Shown here in pieces: positions 25,957-35,821 of a stretch of DNA of 64,000 nucleotides. Position 1 is the first letter of the stretch. Each line of letters begins with the position of its first letter. A program made the position numbers and the translations under genes. Origin of the DNA: Prochlorococcus sp. AG-418-C09 (GTDB taxonomy: Bacteria > Cyanobacteriota > Cyanobacteriia > PCC-6307 > Cyanobiaceae). Where the stretch lies: NCBI GenBank assembly GCA_003214355.1, contig QCLS01000005.1, positions 35,021 to 99,020 on the forward strand, written 5' to 3'. The notes under the pieces were generated by a model. That model worked only from the letters and a program-made list of their open reading frames with translations. It searched no databases and was not told the DNA's origin.

Positions 25957-28900
25957 ATGCACAGGATATTAAATATTGCAGGAAATGATAACAATAAGGA
26001 TAATCTCATACAGCAACCAAAAGCAGATTGTATTTTTATAACAAGTGTTAAAGCCGACATAAACATATTATCTGACTTGTGCAAGGAAGGTAGTTATAGC
26101 TATTTAAAAAACAATATTCGAGCTCTACACTTATCTTTTTTGAGAACACCAGCTCAGATAGATTATTATTTTAATAAAACTATTAATTACGCAAAAATAG
26201 TAATTTTACGCTTATTTGGTGACAAAGGCATTTGGAGTTATGGTTTAGAAAAATTAGACCATTGGAAAAATCAAGAAGGTAATAACTTAATAATACTTTC
26301 TGGTACAGAAGAGGAAGACTTCATATTAAATGAACTTAGTACAATCAAAACTAAAGATTCTATAAGAATATCTAAACTCTTAAGGTCAGGAGGTAAAATT
26401 AATTACAATAAATTTTTAGTTTATATAGATAATTTATTAGGATCTAAAGTAATTGATAAAAACTTACTTGATAGTATTTCATATCCTGATCCATATCTTT
26501 ATGACTGGAAAGACGAAATAGGTCAAAATGTTGCAATTATTTCTTACAAATCACTTTTTCTAGCAAATGAACTAGAAGTCTCAGACCATATAAATAAACT
26601 TCTTAGATCAAAAGGAATATCTCCAAAGACATTATTTGTATCTACATTAAAGAATATAAATGTTCAAAATAAAATTAAAGAGATTGTTAAAGATAACAAT
26701 ATCCGTCTGATATTGACCACTACTTCATTTAATTCAACTTTAGAAAATAACCAGAAAAAAAGTCTAAATGATATAAATCTTTTTTCATCACTTCAAATTC
26801 CAGTATTACAGGTTCTCACTTCTACAAAATCCATGAATGAATGGAAGAAATCCTCAATTGGAATGAGTTCAGTTGATTTATTGATGCAAATAATAATTCC
26901 AGAATTTGATGGAAGAATAATAACTAGACCTTCTTCATTTAAGGAAGTAAGAGGTCTAGATAAAAATTTAAGTACTGAAATAACTTCGTATAAATCATAT
27001 GGACATGGATTAGAATGGATAGTAAAGTTTGTATCAAACTACATACAACTCTCTGAACTAAACAATAAAGATAAAAAAATATGTTTAATAATTTCAAATT
27101 ACCCTGTAAAGAATGGAAGACTAGGTAATGGGGTTGGTTTAAATACACCTCAGTCAATTTTAAATATTCTTAATTGGCTTAAGGCTGATGGTTATGATAC
27201 TGGAAAAAGTTGCATACCTCGATCAACGAAAGAATTAATGTCTTTGATTATTAGATCAAGAACAAATTCTTCTGATACGGCCATAAATAAACCACTAGAC
27301 TATTTGTCAATTAGTGACTATTTGAAACACTGGAATAATATACCTTTAGATTCACGAGAAAAGATAATTAATAGATGGTCAAAGCCAGAAAAAGCAAATG
27401 ATTTAGAAGTAAATGGTTTCTCAATTAATGGAATTAAATTTGGGAATATATGCTTATTAATTCAACCCAGTAGAGGATATGACCAAGAATCTTCAAAAGA
27501 TATCCATTCACCTGATTTACCACCTCCACATAGATATCTTGCACAATATTATTGGATTGAGCATAAATTCAAAGCTAATGCTATATGTCATATTGGTAAG
27601 CATGGAAATTTAGAATGGTTACCAGGAAAATCAGTTGGTTTAAGTTCTAGTTGTTTCCCTGATATAATTTGTCCACCAGTGCCAATTATATATCCATTTA
27701 TAGTTAATGATCCTGGAGAAGGTTCTCAAGCAAAAAGAAGAATTCATGCAACAATTATTGACCATTTAACACCACCATTGGATAGGTCAGAATTGTATGG
27801 AAGACTTTCTACTCTAGAGCAGTTAGTAGATGAATATTACGAAGCTAAATTATTGGAATCTAATCGGACAGAAATTTTAGAAAAATCTATTAAAAATATA
27901 GCAGAAAAAGAATTTAGCGATGTTATTGACATTAATAATTCTAATTTAATAGAAGAATTAGATTCTTATCTTTGCGAAATAAAAGAATCACAAATAAGAG
28001 TTGGTCTTCATACTTTCGGATCAGATAATGAAGTAAAAGACGAAATAAATCTAATTTTAAGCATAGCAAGAGTACCCATTGAGACAAGAGATGGAATAAT
28101 TGGCTTTATATCAAATTATTTAAAATTAGACTTAGATTGTTGGACTAGCTCATATAAAAAAAATCTCACTAAAAAAGATATAACCATATTAAAGAGGATT
28201 TCGGGAAAGAAAATTCTTTCATTTAGATTAGCTATTCAATTCCTTGAGGATCAAGCTAAATATTTAATTTATTATAAATATTACAAAAATAGTATTATTG
28301 TCAAAGAGTTAGAGTGTCTTAAGAATGATATATTTTTTAATTTATTTATTGAAAATATAAACAATATTTATTTTGACATGATTTATAAAGATATATATTT
28401 GCCAATTAAAACCTCGTCTATTAAAGAATATAAATCTTTTATATCCTCTCTAAATAGTGTATATATTAACAGTGGGCCTTCAGGGGCTCCTACTCGAGGG
28501 AAATTAGAAGTTATTCCTACTGGTAAAAACTTTTATTCTGTTGATACGAGATCTTTGCCAACCGAATCATCATGGTATGTTGGCAACCAATCAGCAGAAC
28601 AAATTATAAATTTATATAAACAGGAAAACGGAGAGAATCTAAGGAAATTGGCAATATCAGTATGGGCAACTTCTACAATGCGAAATGGAGGTGAAGATGT
28701 TTGTCAGATATTATCCTTAATGGGTATTAAACCTGTCTGGGATGGTCCATCAAGAAGAGTAATAGATTTAGAAGTTATTCCATTACAATTACTAGAACGT
28801 CCCAGAGTAGATGTAACAATAAGAATATCAGGAATGTTTAGGGATTCATTTCCTCAATTAGTATCCTTAATTTCTAAGGCAATCTATTTGATTTCCAATC

Positions 28901-29685
28901 TAAATGAGGACCCATTCGATAATCCATTAGCTGAACTTTATAAAGATAATAAGGAAATATATAGAATATTTGGATCAGCTCCTGGTTCTTATGGAGCTGG
29001 TCTACAGGAATTAATATCTTATTCTAATTGGAATGATAACAATGACCTGTCTGAATCTTATATTGAATGGAGCAGTTGGATTTACGATGAGAATTGTAAT
29101 TGCAAACGAGGAAGGCAAGAATTAGAGCATTTATTAAAGAATATTCAAGTTGTTATGCATAATCAAGATAATAAAGAACATGATGTTTTAGATTCAGATG
29201 ATTACTATCAATTTCAAGGGGGATTGTCCTCTTCAGTAAAGAAATTGTCAGGAAAATATCCCCAAATTTATCACGGTGATTTATCAAAATATAGACACTC
29301 AAAAGTCACAAAAATTTCTAAGGAAATTGATAAAGTTATAAGATCACGAGTAATAAATCCTAAGTGGATAGATGGTATGAAGAAGAATGGATATAAAGGA
29401 GCTTTTGAATTTTCAGCAACATTAGATTATTTATACGGGTATGATGCAACAACTAATTGTGTAACCAGTCAATCTTATGAATCTATTTATCAAGCATGGC
29501 TAACTAATGAGGATAATTTAGATTTCTTTTACAAAAATAATCCCTGGGCATTAAAAGACATCTCACAGAGGTTTCTTGAGATTATTAATAGAGAAATGTG
29601 GTTCAAAGCAAGTGATGAAATAAAAGATAATCTAAAATCACTAATTAATAAGACTGAGTCAAAAATAGAAAAAGAAAACTTTTAA
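25957..29685 (+). CDS. cobN: Cobaltochelatase subunit CobN
   Basis: A 1242-residue protein with CobN/magnesium chelatase H-like features: the YHADG-type region here reads HKFKANAICHIGKHGNLEWLPG (near residues 530-555), followed by the FVNDPGEGSQAKRR core and the C-terminal FEFSATLDYLYGYDA. It is the large subunit that binds hydrogenobyrinic acid diamide (or the equivalent porphyrin) and inserts cobalt during aerobic-type B12 synthesis, driven by ChlI/ChlD- or CobST-type AAA subunits. ChlH paralogues for chlorophyll are related, but this length and the neighbouring metH favour CobN. The stop abuts the convergent PHP gene. Confidence 0.9.
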   Translation: MHRILNIAGNDNNKDNLIQQPKADCIFITSVKADINILSDLCKEGSYSYLKNNIRALHLSFLRTPAQIDYYFNKTINYAKIVILRLFGDKGIWSYGLEKLDHWKNQEGNNLIILSGTEEEDFILNELSTIKTKDSIRISKLLRSGGKINYNKFLVYIDNLLGSKVIDKNLLDSISYPDPYLYDWKDEIGQNVAIISYKSLFLANELEVSDHINKLLRSKGISPKTLFVSTLKNINVQNKIKEIVKDNNIRLILTTTSFNSTLENNQKKSLNDINLFSSLQIPVLQVLTSTKSMNEWKKSSIGMSSVDLLMQIIIPEFDGRIITRPSSFKEVRGLDKNLSTEITSYKSYGHGLEWIVKFVSNYIQLSELNNKDKKICLIISNYPVKNGRLGNGVGLNTPQSILNILNWLKADGYDTGKSCIPRSTKELMSLIIRSRTNSSDTAINKPLDYLSISDYLKHWNNIPLDSREKIINRWSKPEKANDLEVNGFSINGIKFGNICLLIQPSRGYDQESSKDIHSPDLPPPHRYLAQYYWIEHKFKANAICHIGKHGNLEWLPGKSVGLSSSCFPDIICPPVPIIYPFIVNDPGEGSQAKRRIHATIIDHLTPPLDRSELYGRLSTLEQLVDEYYEAKLLESNRTEILEKSIKNIAEKEFSDVIDINNSNLIEELDSYLCEIKESQIRVGLHTFGSDNEVKDEINLILSIARVPIETRDGIIGFISNYLKLDLDCWTSSYKKNLTKKDITILKRISGKKILSFRLAIQFLEDQAKYLIYYKYYKNSIIVKELECLKNDIFFNLFIENINNIYFDMIYKDIYLPIKTSSIKEYKSFISSLNSVYINSGPSGAPTRGKLEVIPTGKNFYSVDTRSLPTESSWYVGNQSAEQIINLYKQENGENLRKLAISVWATSTMRNGGEDVCQILSLMGIKPVWDGPSRRVIDLEVIPLQLLERPRVDVTIRISGMFRDSFPQLVSLISKAIYLISNLNEDPFDNPLAELYKDNKEIYRIFGSAPGSYGAGLQELISYSNWNDNNDLSESYIEWSSWIYDENCNCKRGRQELEHLLKNIQVVMHNQDNKEHDVLDSDDYYQFQGGLSSSVKKLSGKYPQIYHGDLSKYRHSKVTKISKEIDKVIRSRVINPKWIDGMKKNGYKGAFEFSATLDYLYGYDATTNCVTSQSYESIYQAWLTNEDNLDFFYKNNPWALKDISQRFLEIINREMWFKASDEIKDNLKSLINKTESKIEKENF

Positions 29686-30351
29686 TTACCTTCCTAATAA
29701 TGAGTATCCATGAGTATCTGTCCCACATGATTTAAGCATTTGATAATTTGTAGTTAGTTTATCTATTTCATCACAAATAAATTCTGTTGGCTTCCATATT
29801 TCATTTAGGTCATAATCATACCAAACCTCTATTCCATCTATGCCGATATTAAAAGCCTCTTCAATTAAAATATCGAATGGGATCCTGTATCTTCCAGGAT
29901 GTGCTAAAAACGATAATCCACCAGCTTCTCTTATTACATTCATTACCTGCCTTGCTTGTAAATTATTACCAATAGCAGATTGTCCCTGAATATATGGATT
30001 CAAAGCTTTTGAATTAACATTAATACCAATACCCAATAGGTGAACTAGGCATCCTTTAAGTAAGCAATTAATTTCTATACCAGATATTAAGTCAAACTCA
30101 ACTTCAGAATATTTCTCTAATATTTTATTTTTATAGATATATTTGTATGCTTTTATAGAATGATGATCTGTTATTGATAAGTAACGTAATTTATTATTAG
30201 TAGCTTGTTTTATTAATTCTTCTGGTGTCATACTTCCATCACTAAGATTACTATGACAATGAAAATTGATATGGTTAGGACAACTATTTTTATTTATATT
30301 TGATGTGACTTCTATTAGTTCCTTATGATTCATCTTTGAGATTTGTCTCAT
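29686..30351 (-). CDS. PHP-domain phosphoesterase
   Basis: A 221-residue protein with the four PHP motifs: INFHCHSNLSDGSMTPEEL (metal-binding His-x-His), SITDHHS, the FLAHPGRYRIP motif and a final CGTDTHG near the end. PHP enzymes are trinuclear-metal phosphatases acting on nucleotides or on sugar and histidinol phosphates; close relatives hydrolyse 3',5'-bisphosphonucleotides. The specific substrate is unknown. The chosen start overlaps the end of hemJ by 29 bases; Met7 (30333) is an alternative with an 11-base overlap. Either way the two are translationally coupled. Confidence 0.85.
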   Translation of the reverse strand: MRQISKMNHKELIEVTSNINKNSCPNHINFHCHSNLSDGSMTPEELIKQATNNKLRYLSITDHHSIKAYKYIYKNKILEKYSEVEFDLISGIEINCLLKGCLVHLLGIGINVNSKALNPYIQGQSAIGNNLQARQVMNVIREAGGLSFLAHPGRYRIPFDILIEEAFNIGIDGIEVWYDYDLNEIWKPTEFICDEIDKLTTNYQMLKSCGTDTHGYSLLGR

Positions 30352-30892
30352 TTTTTTTTCTTATTTTTGCATAAAATTGTATTGAGAGAAGCATAAAAAC
30401 CACTAATCCAACAACACTCCAGGTTGCTGCACTAGTTGGGAAATTATTCTTAAATATAACAAGTAAAACTATAATAAAAAGAAGTACAGTTGGCAGTTCA
30501 TTTAATAGCCTTAACTTTTTTGCGGATATTTCAGAAACACCCTTTTGTAAATCATTCATAATCTTATAACAATATATATGATAGATAAGAAGAAAAAAGA
30601 CTAATAAAATTTTTATTTGTAACCACAATTCAGATAAGAATTCACGATTAATAATCACTAAACAAGCAGCCATAGATATAGTTAATACCATTCCAGGTGT
30701 GGTGATAATATTTGCCAATCTCCTTTCCATTATGGAATATTGTTTATCAAATGCTTTTGTTAATTCTTCGCTTAGAGTTTTCGACTCTTCATGATAAATA
30801 AATAATCTAACTAAATAAAATAATCCTGAGAACCATACAACTACTCCAATAATATGAAGAGATTTAAACCATAAATATGCTTCTGCCGACAT
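30323..30892 (-). CDS. hemJ: Protoporphyrinogen oxidase HemJ (UPF0093)
   Basis: A 189-residue membrane protein with four to five hydrophobic helices. It has an N-terminal AYLWFKSLHIIGVVVWFSGLFYLVRLFIYH motif region carrying the family's His and Arg residues (about 4-33; quoted in pieces, key residues His13 and His34). HemJ oxidises protoporphyrinogen IX to protoporphyrin IX in many cyanobacteria that lack HemG or HemY, a step shared by heme and chlorophyll synthesis. It lies 83 bases downstream of uvrC and overlaps the PHP gene. Confidence 0.9.
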   Translation of the reverse strand: MSAEAYLWFKSLHIIGVVVWFSGLFYLVRLFIYHEESKTLSEELTKAFDKQYSIMERRLANIITTPGMVLTISMAACLVIINREFLSELWLQIKILLVFFLLIYHIYCYKIMNDLQKGVSEISAKKLRLLNELPTVLLFIIVLLVIFKNNFPTSAATWSVVGLVVFMLLSIQFYAKIRKKNETNLKDES

Positions 30893-30975
30893 ATTCCAAT
30901 TAACATTTAATTAACCTTAAATATAATTAAGAAATATAATCTGATTAAAACAATAATTAAAAAATTAATTAATGT

Positions 30976-32928
30976 TTATAACTCATGGAAATATTTATAA
31001 ATCTCCTTAGCTGTATTTTCTCCTAAACCTTTAACCTTGGTTATTTCATCAATCTTTGCCATTCGTAGCGCGTCTATAGATTTAAAATTATCTAATAGCT
31101 CTCTAATTCTATTTGGTCCCACCCCAGGAATTTCAGTTAAATGTGAGCGTCTCATTCTGTTACTTCTTTTATCTCTATGGAATGTTAGGGCAAATCTATG
31201 GGCCTCATCTCTTATCCTTCTTAAAAGCAATACACCTTTTTGTTTCGAATCTGTTTCTAAAGGCATAGATATTCCAGGAATGTAAATATCTTCATTTTTT
31301 TTTGCTAAGGAGCATATATTTACTTCTTCTTCTAAATCAAGATTTCGAAGGGACTTAAGCGCAGCATTTAATTGACCTTTCCCTCCATCAATCATTATCA
31401 GATCAGGCCAATCAGAAAGAAGTTCTTGTTTTAAAGGACTCTTATTATTTAAATCTAAATTAAAAATATCACCACCTTCCTTTTTAAAACGTGACCACTT
31501 TTTAAATCTTCTATAAATTATCTCTTCAATTGAAGCATAGTCGTCACTATGTCCGCTAAAAACACTAGAATTCTTGATTTTATATTTTCGGTAATTCTGT
31601 TTTGAGGGAATACCATCTATAAAAACCACTTGAGAGGCTACAGGATCACTTCCTTGTATATGGCTAATATCATACCCTTCAATCCTTTTTGGTGGTTTAG
31701 AAAGTTCTAATATTTGAGTTAGATCTTCTATTGAAGCCTCGTCTTCTTTTACTCCTTTCACAACTCTCTCTAGCTCTATTTTTGCATTCTTTATAACTAA
31801 TTTGATAATTTCATATTTTTTTCTTATTTTAGGTACAACTAATCTAACTTTCTTTTTCTTTAAATCACCTAGCCATTCTTCAATAATTGAATGATTTGGT
31901 AGATTAAATTGTATTAATATTTCGTTTGGAATAGAAACCTTATCAATATTAATATAATGCTCCTCTAGTATCTTTTGTAAAACATTTATTTCATTTGTAT
32001 TGTTTTTATTATGGATATAACCGATTCTTCCAACCAATTTTCCTGCACGCATCTGAAATATTTGTATACTTGAAATATTATCTTTTGAAATTATTCCAAA
32101 TATATCTCTATTAACCGAAGAATCCGGTACTGAAATCTTTTGGGATTCTGCTAATATTCTAATTCCTGAAATTTGATCTCTTATTTTAGCAGCCTTTTCA
32201 TATTGTAGATCTTCTGAATACTTATTCATTTTATTGTTTAATAATTCTAAAAGGTCATCATTTCTACCCTGAAATATCATTGAAACTTGTTTCATAGTTC
32301 TCTTATATTCTTCTGATGAAATTATTTCTTGGCAGACTCCAGGGCATCTACCAATAGAATAATTTAAGCAAGTCTTGTTTTTATAAACTGGCCTCGGTCT
32401 TTGCCTAAGAGGGAATATCTTTTTTATTGTAAAGAGCGTTTCTCTTAGCAATCCAACATCAACATACGGTCCGTAATATGCATCGAAATTATTTCTATTT
32501 CTTCTTCTCCTAGTAATATAAATTCTTGGATATTTATCACTCCATGTAATACATACATATGGATACTTCTTATCGTCGGTTAACAGAATATTAAAATATG
32601 GTTTATTGGTTTTAATTAAGTTAGATTCAAGATTAAGTGCCTCAAATTCGTTATCAGTAACTATTACCTCAATATCTGTTACTTGTCTAACCATAAGACT
32701 TAATCGAGGAGACAAGTCATCATAATTATTAAAGTAACTACTTACTCTACTTCTCAGTGATTTTGATTTTCCAATATATAATAAATTTCCATCGATATCT
32801 TTAAAAAGATAACAACCTGATATCTTTGGTATTTCATTCAATCTTTTTTTTAGTAAATCATTATTTTTTATTAATTTGTTATCAAATTTTAGGTTATTAT
32901 TATCAATATTTTTTGAAACATTCTTCAT
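30976..32928 (-). CDS. uvrC: Excinuclease ABC subunit C
   Basis: A 650-residue protein with an N-terminal GIY-YIG nuclease domain (GCYLFKD...LLYIGKSKSLRSR at about 38-62), an insertion with a Cys cluster (CLNYSIGRCPGVCQ), a UVR motif (residues about 230-265) for UvrB contact, the RNase H-like UvrC domain with DGGKGQL and a C-terminal helix-hairpin-helix pair (LTEIPGVGPNRIRELL and VKGLGENTAKEI). It makes the two incisions in nucleotide excision repair, important for a surface-living phototroph. It starts 9 bases after the flavin reductase gene. Confidence 0.97.
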   Translation of the reverse strand: MKNVSKNIDNNNLKFDNKLIKNNDLLKKRLNEIPKISGCYLFKDIDGNLLYIGKSKSLRSRVSSYFNNYDDLSPRLSLMVRQVTDIEVIVTDNEFEALNLESNLIKTNKPYFNILLTDDKKYPYVCITWSDKYPRIYITRRRRNRNNFDAYYGPYVDVGLLRETLFTIKKIFPLRQRPRPVYKNKTCLNYSIGRCPGVCQEIISSEEYKRTMKQVSMIFQGRNDDLLELLNNKMNKYSEDLQYEKAAKIRDQISGIRILAESQKISVPDSSVNRDIFGIISKDNISSIQIFQMRAGKLVGRIGYIHNKNNTNEINVLQKILEEHYINIDKVSIPNEILIQFNLPNHSIIEEWLGDLKKKKVRLVVPKIRKKYEIIKLVIKNAKIELERVVKGVKEDEASIEDLTQILELSKPPKRIEGYDISHIQGSDPVASQVVFIDGIPSKQNYRKYKIKNSSVFSGHSDDYASIEEIIYRRFKKWSRFKKEGGDIFNLDLNNKSPLKQELLSDWPDLIMIDGGKGQLNAALKSLRNLDLEEEVNICSLAKKNEDIYIPGISMPLETDSKQKGVLLLRRIRDEAHRFALTFHRDKRSNRMRRSHLTEIPGVGPNRIRELLDNFKSIDALRMAKIDEITKVKGLGENTAKEIYKYFHEL

Positions 32929-32937
32929 AAAAGTTTT

Positions 32938-33426
32938 CTAGCCTCCATAATTCCAACCAGTGGAATTCAAATCTAACGCATTAACATCGTTATTTAAAAA
33001 TGCAGACATAACTTCACCTACGAAAACCGTATGATCTCCATGCATTACATTCCCAATTACTTTGCATTCTAAACCTCCTACACTATCTAGTAATATTGGT
33101 AGACCTAAATCTCCTAATTTAAATTGCACAGACTCAAATCTCCCTCCTAAAGCCTTTTGAGGTTTAAAGAAAACAGCAGCCAAGTCCTTCTGATCATGTT
33201 TTAAAACGTTTAGAGAAAACTTATTAGTTTTTCTAATTATTTCATGACTAGAACCTTCTGCCCGTACAGCCATAATTACAAGTGGGGGTGTAAAAGATCC
33301 TTGTGTAACCCAACTCGCTGTAAATCCATTTACTTCATCAATTTCTTCATCTCTAACTCCACAAATAAATAATCCGTGAGGTATTTTTCTTAATAAGACT
33401 TTTTTTGCTTCAAGATTTAATGTCAT
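32938..33426 (-). CDS. Flavin reductase-like domain protein
   Basis: A 162-residue FMN-binding split-barrel protein. It starts with KVLLRKIPHGLFICGV, then has the NGFTASWVTQGSFTPPLVIMA motif of flavin reductase-like domains, with conserved SLNVLKHDQKDLAAVFFK and GDHTVFVGEV. Such proteins reduce FMN with NAD(P)H, or act as the reductase half of flavodiiron and monooxygenase systems; as a stand-alone protein its partner is unknown. It lies upstream of uvrC in the same orientation and shares a 61-base divergent promoter region with coaD. Confidence 0.85.
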   Translation of the reverse strand: MTLNLEAKKVLLRKIPHGLFICGVRDEEIDEVNGFTASWVTQGSFTPPLVIMAVRAEGSSHEIIRKTNKFSLNVLKHDQKDLAAVFFKPQKALGGRFESVQFKLGDLGLPILLDSVGGLECKVIGNVMHGDHTVFVGEVMSAFLNNDVNALDLNSTGWNYGG

Positions 33427-33487
33427 AATTAATATTATTAATATATTTATTTTACCTAAATTTAAATAATTTTCTTAAAAGATTCAT

Positions 33488-33970
33488 ATGAAAATACTTT
33501 ATCCTGGAACATTTGATCCTTTAACAAATGGACATTTAGATTTAATTGAAAGATCTCAAAAAATATTTGGCGAAGTTATTGTTGCCGTATTAGAAAACAC
33601 AAGCAAAAGCCCAACATTTAACTTGAATACAAGAGTAAACCAAATTAAGAAATCCACTTTACATATTAGCAATGTAGAAGTTATTACATATACTGGATTG
33701 ACAGTTAACTGTGCAAAAGAATTTAAGGCAGATTTGATATTAAGGGGTCTTAGAGCTATGAGTGATTTTGAATATGAACTACAAATATCTCATACAAATA
33801 AAACACTAAATAAAGAAATTGAGACAATATTCCTTTCCACCGATACCAATTTCAGTTTCCTTAGTAGTTCGCTTGTTAAGGAAGTCGCTAAATTCAATGG
33901 GGAGATAAAGCATATGGTTCCTCCCCCAGTTGAAAAAGATCTTATCCAATATTTTAATAAGAATTTATGA
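33488..33970 (+). CDS. coaD: Phosphopantetheine adenylyltransferase
   Basis: A 160-residue nucleotidyltransferase of the HIGH superfamily. It has [19 protein letters not shown] near the start (TxGH = TNGH), [12 protein letters not shown] in the middle and the [12 protein letters not shown]-terminal motif. It transfers AMP from ATP to 4'-phosphopantetheine to make dephospho-CoA, the penultimate step of CoA synthesis. The length is the family norm. It ends inside the convergent dacB gene by 6 bases. Confidence 0.97.
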   Translation: MKILYPGTFDPLTNGHLDLIERSQKIFGEVIVAVLENTSKSPTFNLNTRVNQIKKSTLHISNVEVITYTGLTVNCAKEFKADLILRGLRAMSDFEYELQISHTNKTLNKEIETIFLSTDTNFSFLSSSLVKEVAKFNGEIKHMVPPPVEKDLIQYFNKNL

Positions 33971-35194
33971 GCAACTTTCAAATTCATATAAATCTATTAG
34001 AAAATTGAAAACATTATTTCTATCTATATTTTCTGAATTTTGAATAATACTTATAATTAATGGCTTATCATTTTTATATAAATATCCAGACAAAGCAAAG
34101 GAGTTAGATAAGGTACCAGTTTTGCCAAAAAACAAACCACTAAGTTTACTTTCATTTAATTTATCAGAAAGTGTTCCTCTTAGACCCATTATTGATAGAG
34201 ATGAATTAAACAAATCAAACTTATTACTATATTGGATTTTGTATAAAAACAAAGCCATCAAATTTGTATTTATCCTATTATCCCTAGACAAACCACTTGC
34301 GTCTGATATGTTACTGTCTAAAAAAGGTAAGCCTTTATTAATTAACCATTTTTCTAAAACATTGTAGTTATTAGTTCCCCAGCTATTAGATATATTTTTA
34401 TAAAGTATCTCCGCAGTGAAATTATGACTTATTGCATTAGCTAGAGTAATAAGAGATATTAAACTATTGGAAGGTATTGATGCAATTAAATTAAGATTTT
34501 TTGTTCTAAATTTTTCATAAGCTAAGATGGAAACTTCAATGTTTTGATATGGAAAGTTTGCTGTTAGGTACTCCTCAATTTTTTTTTGAAGAAAATAAAT
34601 ATCATTATTAATATTTTGATTACTATTCAAGGCCAACATAGTAATTGGTGCTCCATAAGGGAGGTTCTTGTCAGAATAAGTCCAACCTGTTGGCCAGTAA
34701 AAATTATCATTTACTTCTACCAAATTTATTTTTATATCATTTTTTATATTAAGTTGATTAATTAACCTTTTTATATCATTCCATGAGAGATCAGGATCAC
34801 CGCTTCCAACGATGTAATAAGAATTAGATTTATCGTTATATAAAGATGTGTATAAAATATCTGTTGGATTTACATTATGAATAACATATGCAGTAGAAAA
34901 TAATTTAACATTTGAAGCGGGAATACGTAGAACATCTTCATTAAGTGTTCCTATTATGAATCCATCTGAATCTATGATGGTTGCACTATATGAATTATCA
35001 AAATGTTTACTGAGTAATAAGTCTATATTCCTACATTCTTTTTTATTAGTAATAAGAAAGGGTAATTCAAAATAAATATTATTAATAAATTTACTATCAC
35101 TTTTAATTATCTTATTTTTCAGAAATAAATACGAAAAAATAATTATAAATAAAAAGGCAGGAACTAAAACAAATTTCCTTTTAAAAAAAATCAT
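33965..35194 (-). CDS. dacB: D-alanyl-D-alanine carboxypeptidase, PBP4 (DacB) type
   Basis: A 409-residue class C penicillin-binding protein with an N-terminal membrane anchor or signal (residues about 8-25). The catalytic SxxK is SNVK (Ser94, Lys97), the second motif is within [10 protein letters not shown], and the third is KTG in [11 protein letters not shown]. It trims or cuts peptidoglycan cross-links in the periplasm. It is the last gene of the dapF / cysteine desulfurase / DUF1995 / dacB run, starting 5 bases after its neighbour. Linkage to dapF (meso-DAP synthesis) ties it to cell-wall building. Confidence 0.9.
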   Translation of the reverse strand: MIFFKRKFVLVPAFLFIIIFSYLFLKNKIIKSDSKFINNIYFELPFLITNKKECRNIDLLLSKHFDNSYSATIIDSDGFIIGTLNEDVLRIPASNVKLFSTAYVIHNVNPTDILYTSLYNDKSNSYYIVGSGDPDLSWNDIKRLINQLNIKNDIKINLVEVNDNFYWPTGWTYSDKNLPYGAPITMLALNSNQNINNDIYFLQKKIEEYLTANFPYQNIEVSILAYEKFRTKNLNLIASIPSNSLISLITLANAISHNFTAEILYKNISNSWGTNNYNVLEKWLINKGLPFLDSNISDASGLSRDNRINTNLMALFLYKIQYSNKFDLFNSSLSIMGLRGTLSDKLNESKLSGLFFGKTGTLSNSFALSGYLYKNDKPLIISIIQNSENIDRNNVFNFLIDLYEFESCS

Positions 35195-35199
35195 ATAAA

Positions 35200-35817
35200 T
35201 TATAGATTTACAAAAATAGTTTCATTATCAGGTTTAGATTCGAAATTATTGACATAGTAATATAAACCATCAGTTTCTTTAAAAAGTGACCAATTCGAAG
35301 GGAAAATATGCATTAATGCTCCTTTATTTAATGGTTGTAAGAAATAAAGATTTTGCCAAGTATTAATAAAATTATTTCTCCTCTCTCTAATAACACTTCC
35401 AATACCAACATTCGAATCCTCAAATTTTGGATTTATACAATAATGAATACCTTTAAATTCTTCTGTCATTGGTCCAAAGAAATCAAAATCATAAGGCTGA
35501 GGAGATATTGATAATAGTGCAATATCTTCTGATAATATTTTTTCAGATTCTGTAAAAGATTTAAAAGTAAAAAAATTGTCTTTAATATTAGGATTATCTC
35601 TTTGAGATAAAGCTACTGAGCCTGTATCGGCATAAACAATAAATACTTTTCTATGTATAGATAACAAATTATATAATCTTATGACTATATTATTTAATTT
35701 AAGACCTTCAAATTTAAGTTCTATAGTATACCTTAACTTATTTTCTTTTAAACTTAATTTAACCGCACTCTCAACATCATTCAAGGCATTATTAAGATCT
35801 TTAGGAAGCGAAAACAT
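35200..35817 (-). CDS. DUF1995-family protein
   Basis: A 205-residue soluble protein opening MFSLPKDLNNALNDVESAVK, followed by RYTIELKFEGLKLNN, IVYADTGSVALSQRDN and IHYCINPKF stretches, typical of the DUF1995 family of cyanobacteria and plastids. Plant relatives include thylakoid assembly factors; the bacterial role is not known. It is nested in an operon between the cysteine desulfurase (gap 4) and dacB (gap 5), which offers no clear functional hint. Confidence 0.75.
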   Translation of the reverse strand: MFSLPKDLNNALNDVESAVKLSLKENKLRYTIELKFEGLKLNNIVIRLYNLLSIHRKVFIVYADTGSVALSQRDNPNIKDNFFTFKSFTESEKILSEDIALLSISPQPYDFDFFGPMTEEFKGIHYCINPKFEDSNVGIGSVIRERRNNFINTWQNLYFLQPLNKGALMHIFPSNWSLFKETDGLYYYVNNFESKPDNETIFVNL

Positions 35818-35821
35818 TATA

